DNA of 64,000 bases from Thunnus maccoyii (taxonomy: Eukaryota; Chordata; Actinopteri; Scombriformes; Scombridae): the NCBI RefSeq assembly GCF_910596095.1, contig NC_056550.1:17702501-17766500 (forward strand), read 5' to 3'. Under the pieces are notes generated by a model that ran no database searches, was not told where the DNA came from, and saw nothing but the letters and a program-made list of their open reading frames with translations. Positions 1-11,628 of the stretch are shown piece after piece; the first letter of the stretch is position 1; the number at the start of each line of letters is the position of its first letter. A program made the translations under genes and the position numbers.

Positions 1-646
1 ATATATGATAGATTAAACATAGATTTTAGTAATTTGACACCCTGCCAAGGGCCCCTGAAGAGGAAACGCTGATAGGTGAGGGGGCCCTCTGCCTCCCTCT
101 ACTGGTAAAACTGGTTCTGACCTGCCTACAGGTTGGAGAGGTCATTATTGATTCATGTGCATTTTGATACTGTGTTCCATTAGTGTGCAGTGTACTGATT
201 ACTGTGCGTTTGGCACTGTCTATAGTGTTTCTTCCAGGGTGTGTGTGTGAAAAGTTTATCCTAATTCACTTGCAGTGCTGTGTGTTGTAGGGTGTAGGGT
301 GGCCATCTGTGCCTATAGGGGTTGACCTCTGTGTGGAAGTTTTGTTTTGGGGTGTGTAGTTGTAGTTTTTAATTTTGTATCTTCAATATAAGTTTTTTTT
401 GTACCATATATCTGTCTGTGTGGTGAATATTCTCTTGCCTCACCTGACCAGACTGGTGGCAGCCTTACACTACCTTAAAATCTTTGATAACTAAAGTTTA
501 TTACAATATGTATAATGTACAATATAGTACAATGTGACGCAATACAACACCACAAAACCCTTTGTATAAATGTGAATTATAACTTGTCGACAAAAAAGAG
601 CAAAACTGAGCAAAGATAGGATCTGTTGTAATGCTATTATGATCCT

Positions 647-680
647 GTACAGGTTTACTAACGTGTTAGTAAACCTGTAC
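647..680. repeat. Perfect 34-bp palindrome
   Basis: Two 16-base arms, GTACAGGTTTACTAAC and its exact reverse complement, are separated by GT only. The structure could form a cruciform or hairpin. It directly abuts the tandem array that follows. Confidence 0.9.
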
Positions 681-748
681 TGTCATATAGGTGTTACTGT
701 CATATAGGTGTTACTGTCACTATAGGTGTTACTGTCACTTTAGTGTCA
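681..748. repeat. Short tandem array, about 17-18 bp unit
   Basis: Four units of the type TGTCATATAGGTGTTAC follow each other: two nearly identical, one with CACTATAG and a degenerate last copy with CACTTTAG. The array starts at the right edge of the palindrome. Confidence 0.85.
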
Positions 749-1730
749 CCCTCTTTAGATATCAAGCAATAAATTCTTATGGAAAATACTTATGAAAGTA
801 GGCACCTTCTGCTGCAAGGAGTTCACAAAAATTTCTGCAGGTTTATTTCATTAAAAAGAGCAGAGCCTAAAAGTCCTAGTCCAATGCGTAAAGAACCTAA
901 GAGCTGTTCAAACCTCAGTAAATGTTATTCAGTAAATGTTATTATAAGAGCATTGGTGCCAACCAGCCCACCATCCAACACTTGTACACCTTCAGAGGCA
1001 GGAAACAGGAAGGGACGAACATACACACCTACAGACCCTGAACATAACTTATACCTACTTCCTCCCTCTGGTGGTACATTAAAACAACCAGACACAGAGG
1101 CAGTTTATCACACTCATTCATGGTTAATTTAGCCATGTGGAGTCTCAGAACCATTCCTGTGCAATAACCCTGCATCTTACTTTACTTTTCAAATTATGTG
1201 TGCATCGATATGTACACACTGTCAATGTTAGTCTAAGCATACTGTACACACAGTCTCTGTATTAACTACAGCAGACAAGAGCATACAATATTCACTCCTG
1301 CCATGCACTTCTGCACTACTTACAGCGACCATATCACAACCCTGTATACAGCTAAGTCTTTTATAGACAATAATGGTTGTTGTTTTTTAATGTTTGCTCA
1401 ACTTTGTGTAACTTTGTTGTCTTACTATATGTCTATATTTCTTCCTGTATACTTGCGTGCAATAAATCCTACCATCATGGAAGTTATACTTTGCAACTTT
1501 TGTTGAAGCTGTTTTAAGTGATGGTGGTGAATCACATTGTGTTATACTGAAAGGTGTTTCTAATATTTTATCCAGTGTTTTGTATTGGACTGCTTTTCGT
1601 TTTAGCTAAGTGTACCTCATAAACTGGCAAATGAGTATACAAAAAAGTTGATTCTGATTTGACTTATGCCTATTTTTAATCCAATCAAATGAATATAAAA
1701 TGCCATCAATTTAAAAAATATACCAACAAC

Positions 1731-1732
<2 letters not shown>

Positions 1733-1767
<35 letters not shown>

Positions 1768-1783
1768 CACATACATACATACA

Positions 1784-1818
<35 letters not shown>
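1733..1818. repeat. (TA)n / (CATA)n microsatellite
   Basis: A TA run passes into a CATA tetranucleotide run and returns to TA. The Tyr/Met/Cys-rich open frames reading through it on the minus strand are artefacts of the repeat. Confidence 0.95.
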
Positions 1819-1819
<1 letters not shown>

Positions 1820-2142
1820 GCCATTATATAATTGCAGATGAACAGAGAAAAAGGTCCTGAGCGCATAGACAGACGGCACGAGTGAGGCAAGCGATGCGTA
1901 CTCATTAAAATAAACATTAATAGGGTTTATAAATGATTCACAAAGCAAATTAATTTATTCAGATAACCAAGCAAGAGAAATCCCATTCGGCGGATCTGCT
2001 GTTAAGTAACTTTGATTAAAACTGTTGGTATAAATAAATATCTGCCAACATGTGGATGTCCACTGTGGTTGAAGCGAAGCCGGAAGTTGTGTGAGTGAAC
2101 CATCTCGCCTGGGTAGTGAAGACACACAGCTCTCCCAGCTTC

Positions 2143-2155
2143 TTCCAGAAGTTTC
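2143..2155. promoter_or_regulatory. Perfect three-unit heat-shock element upstream of dnajb1
   Basis: TTCCAGAAGTTTC fits TTCnnGAAnnTTC exactly, the three-unit binding site for trimeric HSF1. It lies about 330 bp 5' of the dnajb1 start codon. DNAJB1 is a known heat-inducible HSP40, so the site fits its regulation. An ETS-like CCGGAAGT (2080-2087) and a TATA-like TATAAATA (about 2030) lie just 5'. The transcription start cannot be fixed from sequence, so the element may be promoter-proximal or within the 5' untranslated region. Confidence 0.65.
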
Positions 2156-2486
2156 CTCGCCCGGTTTGCAGCTCGGCGGCCACGCACGGACACTCCTGTG
2201 TGGACACGTTGTTTCATGTTGTGTCGTTTAATTTAAGTAACATTTGTCTCCTCGTCTCAGTGCAGAGCAGAAAATTGTCTACGGACCGTGTTAAGTCAAA
2301 GAGAAGCTAACCTTGGCTGTTAGCTAACCAGAGCTAGTGTCCGCAGCAGTGACATCTGCAGCGGAACCCGTTAACCTGACCGACACACGGGACATGCTGG
2401 ATGTGTTGTTGGCTTTGAACAGAAACTGAAGCGTCTCTGCTGACAATGTTTTTATGAAGTGGAGGAAGAACTGACCGGTTATTGTA

Positions 2487-2899
2487 ATGGGTAAAGATTA
2501 CTACAAAGTGCTGGGAATAGCCAAAGGTGCCTCCGAAGATGAGATAAAAAAGGCGTACAGAAAACAGGCCCTGCGCTATCATCCGGACAAAAACAAGTCT
2601 GCCGGAGCAGAAGATAAATTCAAGGAGATTGCTGAAGCCTATGATGTCCTCAGTGATGCCAAGAAAAAGGACATTTATGATCGATATGGAGAAGAAGGTA
2701 ACTGAACTCCTCTCCCCGTAACTTGCACAGCTGTATAGTTTGTGCCACCATCTTTCATACAGCTCATAGTGTTCCTGTCATTTTCAGCAAACCTACATTT
2801 GCAATATCTGATTTTTGTTAAAGCTTGTTAATACATTGATGCATCCGCTTAATCGGGTATTGCTGTTTCTGGCATCTGTCTGCACTAGGGACAATGAAG

Positions 2900-2975
<76 letters not shown>

Positions 2976-5191
2976 AATAGCTAGAGAACCTGCTGGAAAC
3001 AACGAGTTCTTGCTTGTCCTGTCAGCCTGTCACTGCACTGATCATTCTGGCTTAACCTGTTAAAAAAATGCACGAATTTGTGACTTTAGGGCAGATAAAG
3101 AGACACAGGTCTGACCACTTGATGTTAGATTTTATTTCTTATCAGGATGGTCATTATTAGGCTTGCAACTAATATTGTCTTTATCATTTTATGAATGTAA
3201 TAATTCACTGGAACTATTCAACAGGAATTTTTTTATTTCTATTTGGGAAACAAACAATATTTTGGTAATTTTATTAGATTAATGACAAGTGACCAATTCT
3301 CAAGATTAGAGTCTTGACTGGTAAATTGTCAAGGCCGATATCGGCAGGTAACAGCCCATTGCAGATATGGGTGTCTGTGTTCATGTCAACCAATAAATGA
3401 CAAGAAATTGGAGGGCAGAAATGCCAAAGATATGTTTTGAAACACCAGAGAGTAGTGACAAATTTATTTCCCCCCCCCCCCCCCCACCCCAAAAAAAACA
3501 ATATGTCATCATGGGAATTTTTATATCAGTATCAGTCTCAAAATCCTGTTATCAATTGGGCTACAATCAAGATCATAATCAATTGAATTGCTGTTGATTA
3601 AATACCCGATTAACCAGCTAATTGTTGTAAAACTATTCAACCCTTAATATCAGTACATTTATGTGTTTATTAGTGCAGTTTAATTGGTATGTTTTTGAAA
3701 TCTAGAGTCTAGCCAACATCAATATTTGAGAGTGTTGATATAAGGAACTCATAAATTTGGTTATTTAAGGATTGTGTAAGAATCTAAATGATCTCAAGTA
3801 TATCTTTGACATTTTCCATGGGATAATCTGTATATGTTCGATAATATAGGCCTTGCTAATATATCATTGAGGCTCTATTTCCTACAAAGATCTGATGTTT
3901 GTCTATGTCTTCTTCCTCTTTAGGATTAAAGGGTTCAGCAGGCGGTGGAGGTGGAGGACACAGCGGTCCAAGCTACAACTACACCTTCCATGGAGACCCT
4001 CATGCAATGTTCGCCGAGTTCTTCGGTGGCCGCAGCCCGTTCGATCACTTCTTCTCACAGAACGGGGAGGACAGTATGGACATCAATGACCCCTTTGGCA
4101 TGCCATTTGGTATGGGAGGAATGGGTGGCATGAGTGGGTTTCACAGGTCCTTTAAATCCCACCCAGGAGGCGCTCACAGGGCACACGAGAAAAAGAAGGA
4201 CCCACCCGTGATGCACGAGCTGAAGGTGAGCCTCGAGGAGGTCTTCTCCGGCTGCACCAAAAAGATGAAGATTTCCCGCAAAAGACTGAATCCAGACGGC
4301 TGCACCATGCGCAGCGAGGACAAGATCCTAACAGTTGACATCAAACGTGGCTGGAAAGAGGGGACGAAAATCACCTTTCCCAAGGAGGGAGATGAAACTC
4401 CTACCAACATTCCTGCAGATGTGGTGTTTGTGGTCAAAGACAAACCCCACCCGGTGTTCAGAAGAGAGGGCTCAGATATAATTTACCCTGCAAAAATATC
4501 ACTCAGAGACGTAAGTGAACACTAATGATCATTTTTATTGTCGATTAATCTGCCTATTATTTTCTTGATTGAGCATTTTGTCTATTAAATGTCAGAAAAT
4601 AGTGGAAATGTTTTTCAGACCTTTTTGTTTTGTCCGACCAGCAGTCAAAAGCCCAAAAAAATTCAGTTAACGATCATGTATGACAAAGAAAAGCATCAAA
4701 TTGTCACATTTGAGAAGCTGGAAACAGCAAACGTTTAGCATATTTGTTTTTAAAAAAGGACTTAACGATTATTCCATTATCAGAATAATTGCTGATTTAC
4801 CTTTTGATGCAGAAGGAAATGACAGAAATGATTACACTGAGGTTTTGACTGAAGCCTCTGTATTAATTAACGGGTAATAAAATTATGAAGGCTTGACTAA
4901 ACATCAGTGGTTTAATCTATATAATTATCTTACTCTCCGTCTCTCTCTGCCTCTCTCCAGGCATTGTGTGGATGCACAGTCAACGCCCCCACACTGGATG
5001 GCCGGACCATCACTGTGACCTCCAGAGACGTTGTCAAGCCTGGAATGAAAAAGCGCATTTCTGGAGAAGGGCTGCCGCTGTCCAAGTGCCCCGAGAAGAG
5101 GGGCGACATGATCTTGGACTTCTCTGTTAAATTCCCCGACAAACTGGGCCAAAACACCCGCGATGCACTCAGGCAGATTCTTCCACCGTGA
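2487..5191 (+). CDS. dnajb1: DnaJ homolog subfamily B member 1 (HSP40 co-chaperone)
   Basis: Exons 2487-2697, 3924-4510 and 4961-5191 join in frame (1029 nt, 342 aa; human DNAJB1 is 340). Introns have GT-AG ends. The J domain (about residues 4-70) carries the HPD motif at 32-34, which stimulates the ATPase of HSP70. A Gly/Phe-rich linker follows, then the two client-binding C-terminal domains and the dimerisation tail ending RQILPP. Wording such as [17 protein letters not shown] and [17 protein letters not shown] is that of the B1 member rather than B4 or B5. The protein is a cytosolic/nuclear partner of HSP70 in refolding and disaggregation. gipc1 lies downstream in the same orientation, as the two genes also neighbour each other on human 19p13. 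Teleosts have a and b copies; which one this is cannot be told here. Confidence 0.95.
2902..2972. repeat. (GT)n microsatellite in dnajb1 intron 1
   Basis: About 35 uninterrupted GT dinucleotides. The TH- and VC-repeat open frames across it on both strands are not genes. Confidence 0.97.
3150..3630. repeat. Degenerate dispersed-repeat material in dnajb1 intron 1
   Basis: The text resembles the dispersed GCTGCAACTAAC / ATTATCGATTAATC repeat seen intact at 54812-55312, with a segment around GCCGATATCGGC typical of another fish repeat. A 16-C homopolymer (3470-3485) sits inside, G-rich on the minus strand. Boundaries are unclear. Confidence 0.45.
4525..4890. mobile_element. hAT-like MITE relic in dnajb1 intron 2
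   Basis: Fragments such as TTATTGTCGATTAATCTG, a TTTTGTCCGACCAGCAGTC-like inner block and AACGATTATTCC-type text match the family of the better preserved copy at 54812-55312. No target duplication was found, so this is a family call only. Confidence 0.5.
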
Positions 5192-5512
5192 CTTGAAAGG
5201 ACTAAAGTTTGCTAAAAATCTAACATATCTGCATTTCCAATGGCACTCTCCTGTGCACCGTTACATTTTCAGCCCCGGATGATTGAGGCTCAGGGCAGAT
5301 TTGCTTCCAGCTGTGTGTAATTTTACTATCTGAGCACCAAATCCATATCTTTAAACAGTATCACGTCAGTTTAATGGAGTGTCTTAAGACGAGGAAACTG
5401 ACACAACAGCTGACTTTAACGCTTCTTGTCTGCATTCAGCTGAGGTTCAGTAACACTATTCAGTAACAGACTGCTGTATTGTCAGTTTAAAGGAGAAGTA
5501 AATAGAAGAAAC

Positions 5513-5546
<34 letters not shown>

Positions 5547-5587
5547 TCTATCTATCCTATCTCTTTCTATCTCTCTCTATCTCTCTA
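5192..5587 (+). other. dnajb1 3' untranslated region and ATCT microsatellite
   Basis: Sequence after the dnajb1 stop has no reading frame and ends in an (ATCT)n run (about 5512-5586), into whose right edge a Tc1-like element is inserted. No clear AATAAA is seen before the element, so the transcript end is unknown and may lie beyond it. Confidence 0.55.
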
Positions 5588-6881
5588 GTCATGTGAAAAA
5601 GATAGGACACCCCATGAAAACCTTTGGACATTTGATCTTCATTTTAACAGTATGGAGAGATGGAGGTAAAATAACTAAACAAATAAAACTAAAGAAATGT
5701 CTTTTTAAAAATGATTTGTAAAATGTAATTAATAGAAATGCAATTTTCTTTTGAGGAAAAAGTGAGGACACCACCACATTTATTACTACCTAAAATACCT
5801 AAAATTTAGAATCAAGTGCACCACATCAGGTGCAAATGATTGTAATTATTTGAGAGGATTTTGGAGGAGCCCGTCTTATTTAAACCTCAGACATTTAGCT
5901 TAGTCTGCTCTTAATTGTTGAAGTGAGTGATACCGCCATGGTGAGATCAAAAGAGCTCTCCGAGGCCTTCAGAAAGAAGGTTGTAGATGTGGGAAGGGAT
6001 TTAAAAAGATCTCCAAACAATTATTAATCAGCTGTCACTGTCCAGAAAATAATGAACTAGTGGAGAACATTTAATACAGCTGCCAACATGGCCAGGTCAG
6101 ACTGTCCTAGCAAGTTCAGCTAGACTAAAGTTTGCCACTTAGACAAAGACCAGGACTTCTGGAACAATGTACTTTGGATAGATGAATCCAATTTGAATTA
6201 TTTGTACGTAGTAACAGAAGACAGCATTTGAACACATGAACCTCATACCAACTGTGGAGCTTGTGGGTGGAAATGTCATGGTTTCTGGCTGCTTTGCCGC
6301 AGCAGGCCCGGCCAGCTCACCATCATAGAATCCACTATGAATTCTTTATAGTATCAGAGGATGCTTGAGGAAAATGTGAGACCATCTGTCCAAAAATTGA
6401 AGCAGATGTGAATCATGCAACATGACAATGACACAAAACATTCCAGTAAATCCACCAAGGAGAAAGAAATCGAGAGTTCCTGAATGGCCGAGTCAAAGCC
6501 CAGATTTTAATCCTATTGAGATGCTGCAGGGTGATTTGAAACAGGCTGTGCCTGCAAGAAACCCCTCTAACAACAGAAAGAACTTTCTCCCAGTCGATGT
6601 CAGAGACTGGGAGAACCGTTATAGGAAATGTCTAATTGAGGTTAATTCAGAAAAAGCCGGCAATACCAGCTATTAGGGTATAGGGTGTCCTAACTTTTTC
6701 CTCAGCAGGAATTGGCATCTTTGTTCATTTTTTTATTAGTAAATGATAACAAAGTTAAAATATTACTGTTTTTGGTTCAATTACATCACTTTATTTATAG
6801 ATATTGTTTTAAAGGAGATCAAATATTTTCTTAAAAAAAGAACTAAATATTTCATAGGGTGTCCTAATTTTGTCACGACTG
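5588..6881 (+). mobile_element. Tc1/mariner-type transposon relic with IR/DR ends
   Basis: The left end (5588-5618, GTCATGTGAAAAAGATAGGA...) pairs with the inverted right end (6851-6881, ...CACGACTG), and TA dinucleotides flank both. Each terminal region holds a second inner copy of the motif: 5752-5775 (TGAGGAAAAAGTGAGGACAC) and, inverted, 6681-6703. This double-repeat arrangement is the IR/DR layout of Tc1-like fish elements. The 1.3-kb length is normal for the family. The internal transposase frame is broken, so the copy is inactive. Confidence 0.85.
5938..6676 (+). pseudogene. Broken Tc1-like transposase
   Basis: The frame opens at an ATG with MVRSKELSEAFRKK, close to the start of Tc1 transposases. 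It soon hits in-frame stops. The C-terminal part reappears in an open segment (6422-6676) with VPEWPSQSPDFNPIEMLQGD, matching the family's WPSQSPDxNPIE signature, which holds a catalytic acidic residue. Stops and shifts between the two parts make it non-functional. It is a decayed mobile-element gene, not a host gene. Confidence 0.85.
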
Positions 6882-7251
6882 TATATACAGTATATATAAA
6901 TCACACAAGGTGTCAAGTAGTAGTTCTTGGTTTGGCTGCAAGAACGAGATGGTCAAATCATAGAAAGCAGAGGGTTTTTTTTTTAAGCAAAGCTCACTGA
7001 TTTGTACCACTTAAAAAAAAAAAAAACAAGTAAAATAGGAAGTGAGGATTTGGTTTCACAGCAGTTTTCGGGAGTGCTTCAAGGCAACACGCAGCCAGCT
7101 AATTAACAATACCTCAGGTGCAGTGATGCATGCTTGAACGTAGCTAAAACTACATTACTCAACAGGACTGGTTTTTGGTTACTGTTACATAAAACATAGT
7201 CTGAAATACTGCACGAATCCCGAGAGGTCAGAACACTTCAAATAGGTTTTT

Positions 7252-7640
7252 AAATAGATATGCACCGATCTGATCCTCGGTAACGGGAGTAGTAGATCAG
7301 TATCGGCCAGATGTGACCAATTAGCGTTAAATATGTTTTCCTCGTCAGTGTCAAAATATAATTCTGTGTCTCTGCTGTCAGTTACACTCATATAATCACT
7401 GGAAAATATACTTAAAATAAGCCTAAAAATAATGATGGTGTGTGGACGTCTCCAGTTATAATTGAGAAGTGATGACGTCACAGTTACGTAATGACTAATT
7501 CCAGCGAGTGACGTAGCGTTATACAGACTTTAAATATAGGAAAGATAGTGCACTGCTATCACATTGGTACTCTGTATCAGCTGATATCTGAGTTCAGGTA
7601 TCTAAATCAATAGAAAAAGATCAGATTGGTGCGTCCCTGG
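7252..7640. mobile_element. MITE with GATGCACCGATC-type inverted ends
   Basis: The left end GATATGCACCGATCTGATC and the right end GATCAGATTGGTGCGTCCC are inverted relatives, as in the common fish MITE whose consensus end reads GGGATGCACCGATC. The interior has no coding capacity. A hAT affiliation is inferred; no clear 8-bp duplication was identified. Confidence 0.7.
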
Positions 7641-8867
7641 TGTTAAAGGTGGCACATACTACATAAATGTTTACTTTCACAGTATCCTGTTTATCCAGGA
7701 GTACACACCTTATTACTTGTGTAAAATGTCTGTGGGGAGACTTTTTTTGTGCCAAATAATTGTCCCTGTGTAATTATAATGTGTGTGTGTGTGTGTGTTT
7801 GAAAGTATGTTGAGAGCATGTGTGTATTTTGTCATGTGTGACTAACAATCTACCAAAATCTTGAGCTATTTACTTCATTCGTGCCCTCTGAGTAAACACA
7901 GCGTGTGTGTGTGTTATATTTCAGTTCCTCCTCCTCTGTTCACTCTGTTTATTTAATGTAAAGCCAGTGAGTGTATGTTTTTTAACCTGAGCCTGGTGTA
8001 TCAGTCTGTCTCCAGGTTAAATATTGCAGTTTTTTTTCGATCTGAAGTTTCACTCCTGAGTTGTGTTTTTAAAAGGCCTTATTTTGTTCTCCATCATGTC
8101 TTCTATTTAGCAGCGCTTGCTTCAACAAAATCTGGCAAAATGTGAAATGTGTCTTCACAGTTCGGTAGGAATCTAAAACAAACTATACAAAAGCCTGTGC
8201 ACTTTTGACTGTAGTGATGAAGGAAGTTAGTAAACCAGTTTGTTTGCACATTCAAAGATTTTTTTTTTTTAATTTTTTTTTTTTTAGTATTAATGTGACT
8301 GTCAGAGGGAAAAAAAAGCACTTCATGTCAGCCATTACTTGCCTCATCATCCTGCTCCTGCTGGAGTTTTAAGTTTCTATTTGACACAAACATGTGGTTT
8401 AACATGAACGTAGAGATGTGTAATCTCTGTAATGTTTAACTTTTTTTTGTTTTTAAAAAGAATATTTTCTTTTTTTTTTCCTTTTTTAAGGGAAAAATGT
8501 GTAAGCATTATTTTGTTTGACCTCCTGTTTATGTTGTTTTGAAATTCTTCAGGTTGGGATTCAAGATATTTTGATTTTTAACAACAAAGCTTTTATGACT
8601 TGATAATGGGATGATAACTTTTAATAGATCTTTCCTATGCTGTGATGATTTGGATTTCCACATTAAAGAGACTAGCAAACAAAACCGGGAAATGTCTCAT
8701 CACTTGTGACCTGTGTGTTTTAATTATTGATGACATTCTGGCAATTAAAGCATCTTCCCAGTAATTTCTCCCTGATATCTGCACTATGAAGGAGCATTCA
8801 TTGTATTTATGCTCTCCACTACTACAATACGCAGCACGTTTTCTGTCTTTGTGGATCTGTGGAGACA

Positions 8868-9540
8868 GAATTAACACCATATTTTAAGGCACTAAAACCA
8901 AGGCCACAGTGTCATTAAAATTTAAAGGATTTATTCCTTTGAGAGTGCAAAATGTGCTCAACAAATTTCATGGTAATCTTGCTGTTATTCTACAATATCT
9001 TACATACAATACAAATTCTGCAGCAGACTAACTCATGCAGAATGGAAACTGACAGAAATAATGGGCAACTATTTTGATTGTGAAGTAATTTTTTAGGGAA
9101 AAGTGCCCCAGAAATCTCATTATAGCTTTCAATTGTGAGGATTCGCTGCGTTTCTCTGGTTTATGTGATAATAAACTGAACTTTGGGCTTTTTTCTGTTG
9201 GTCAGACAAAGCAAGCAATTTGAAAATCTCACCATGGGCTTTGACCAATTTCATAGACCAAACAATTCATTCATTGAGAAAAAACAAGACAGACTAATCT
9301 GTCATAAAGGTAAGCAGTATAGCGCTACACATAAGATTGTGATGTGTCTTGTGTGCACTGGAAATCATAAACATTAATCCTCTGGTGACCATGAACAAAT
9401 GGAAATATTCTCAGAAATACGTGGACCAATGGAAAAGTTTGATGTGAGTCATGCCACCAAATTATTGTTAATAATCCATTAAGGAGCATGAAAATCCATA
9501 TAAAATTTCATGGCAAAGTGGGCAGTAGTTGTCCAGAAAC
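8868..9540. repeat. Dispersed repeat mosaic
   Basis: The part from 8868 to about 9175 (AGAATTAACACCAT ... TTTCAATTGTGAGGATT) is a diverged copy of 11641-11900. It continues into hAT-like text (TTGGTCAGACAAAGCAAGC). From about 9380 the words CCTCTGGTGACCATGAA and AAAATTTCATGGCAAAG match the family at 33937-34790. Confidence 0.6.
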
Positions 9541-9863
9541 CTTGCTCTGGAAGCTCTGGATGGCTAAAGAAGATTCAATAAAAGCTTTCAGTATTTTGTC
9601 ACGTCTGCAGTATTTATTTATTTATATTTACAAAATTTAAATTGACTTTTACAGTTTAGATTGACAGTTAAAAGGTGTCTGTAATTCTGTATGTTATGCA
9701 ACACAGTCTTGTAGCAATGTTTGATAAACTTTAATGATTTGTTTTTTTTTTAAAAATGTTATCACTTTATGTGCCATTTGTAAATAACTCATAAATTAAT
9801 TGTATTAAATGTAAGCTTCACAGGCTACATTTGTGGTTGTTTTAAATAATCATCTCTATACAC

Positions 9864-10222
9864 TGCCCTCTGGTGGTCACCGTGTATAATTACATCTGCT
9901 CATTATTTCCATCTAGAAAACTAACTGTAAGAATTGTTACAGCATCTAACTTGATACTAGTGCTGTTGCAGTTCCTCACTGTGGCCACTAGAGGACAGAA
10001 AAACTCAATATTTGACAGTCTGTTCTATTTAGACTATCAGAACTAAATATAAAAGAGCAACTTGATTAACAAACCTTACACATTTCTTCTATTTCATGTA
10101 GAGAGTAACTCTGAGCACTTGTCCACTGATAACCTTACAGGAGCTTTAATATACATGTAGCCTGTGTATGAGCTTGAAGTCAACATTAATGTGTAATCAT
10201 GAAATTGTCTGCCATCTAGTGG
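9864..10222. promoter_or_regulatory. Cluster of CTCF-like motifs
   Basis: TGCCCTCTGGTGG (9864-9876) and TGCCATCTAGTGG (10210-10222) are exact reverse-strand matches to the CTCF core CCASYAGRKGGCA. CCACTAGAGGACA (9985-9997) is a plus-strand match with one mismatch. Three sites in 360 bp between two genes could mark an insulator. Similar words also occur inside fish repeats, so binding is not established. Confidence 0.4.
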
Positions 10223-10400
10223 TCACTGTGGGTAACTACACTCTGCTATCATCGAGACAAAACCTTCAACAGAACATGAATAATGCCTGATTTGGTCTGA
10301 ATGCAGCCTAAAGTAGTATTTATAGCAAGGCTGTTTATTAATGTAATGTAATGCATTACATGGTGCAGATGTGAAATGTACATTACTAATACAGATACGA

Positions 10401-10795
10401 TTAAAGTCCCCCTCTGCTCAAAAATGTGTTTTTCTTCTCGTTCCTACAGTTGGATGTTTGAGCTTCACTGTGCAGAATGATGTATGTGCAGAGTTTGTTT
10501 TCACATTCATCAGCTGAAAGTAGAAAGTTTCTCTGTGCTTATTGGAAATCAGATTTTAAAGGGCGGACCTACGAGCAGGATTTGTGACATCACAACTAGT
10601 TTGGATCTAATTCTGGTCCAATATTCAGTTTAGACATGTGTGATGTGAAACTTGAAGCCTGCACAAACACTGAGAATTTATAGTGAAGTGGGAGATATCT
10701 TGTGTCCATCAGTTAAACTTTTGAGATTAAATATATTTGCATATTTATAGATTATAGAATTTTTAATGAGGGGAAAGGAGCAGATGTCATTTTAA
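10401..10795. mobile_element. TTAA-flanked MITE
   Basis: The block starts TTAAAGTCCCCCTCTGCTC and ends GAGCAGATGTCATTTTAA. TTAA sits at both ends and the termini are partly inverted, as expected of piggyBac-type target duplication. It has no coding content. The class is inferred from the TTAA flanks. Confidence 0.6.
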
Positions 10796-11628
10796 GGATC
10801 AATTATAGTTTAAGTATCAATTATACTTTTTTGATAAAAGCATCAGACACACATTATTGTTCCAAGTAGAGTATTTTCATATATGAAGGGGATCTTTAAC
10901 ATTAGCAAACATGTTGTCTTGATACCTTTAAAGAATAAAAATTAGTATAAATATCTGTATTATTCCCACTGAAGAATGCTGAGTTATAGACTAGAGAACA
11001 ATGAACATCATCTCATGATCATTTCTGTTTGCTTCAGTTTGATCACTTTGTTTTCAGATTCCCGAAGTGTCAATATGAACTGGTCCCCCAACTAAAAAAG
11101 CCCAATTAATACAGTTATAACCAATACTGATGTTCCAGTTGTTATTTGTAATAATCACACTAATAACCAGTTACACATTGATATTAATAATGTTGATATT
11201 AAGATATGAATTGAATGTAGTATTGCAGCTCCCCACTATGACACTCATACTTCTAAATACTGTAGGTCACAATGCCATACTAAGCCAGAAAGTTCAGACT
11301 GTCCATTTATTAACTTTACTGGGAAAATTTCAGTTAGTATGCAAGAATTTCTTTTTTTTTTTTTTTTTTTAAAGAAATCTGATTTTATTGCCTATCTTTT
11401 CTGTTAAGTTATTTTTCTATTTATTTATTTGTCATTATTACTTTGACCCTTTGTCCTGTTACCACTTACTGCATCAAAAAATTGAAAGTGAAGTCATGTC
11501 CTTTATGTTATCTTTATTTCATTATGATGCCAAATTGTTTCCTGTTATTGTATTCATGTCACACATGCTGTAAGTGTAAGTACGAAGGGAAAAAACAAAA
11601 CAAGAGCAAGTGTTCCACTAGCAAATTG

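Larger units (their letters stand above)
1..2000. other. Non-coding region upstream of dnajb1
   Basis: No exon with convincing codon structure was found here. The short open frames (for example near 780-1130 and 1303-1506) have no recognisable domain and lie in AT-rich sequence. The stretch holds a perfect palindrome (647-680), a short tandem array (681-748) and a TA/CATA microsatellite (1733-1818). Two motifs one base off the CTCF core occur near 92-104 and 1069-1081. The first 480 bases are GT-rich and could be an untranslated region or an old repeat, but nothing in them settles which. Confidence 0.5.

Noticed and set aside
1-480. LTR-like end (...CCAGACTGGTGGCAGC)
   Set aside because: No paired repeat, primer-site or coding region nearby, so a retroelement cannot be supported.
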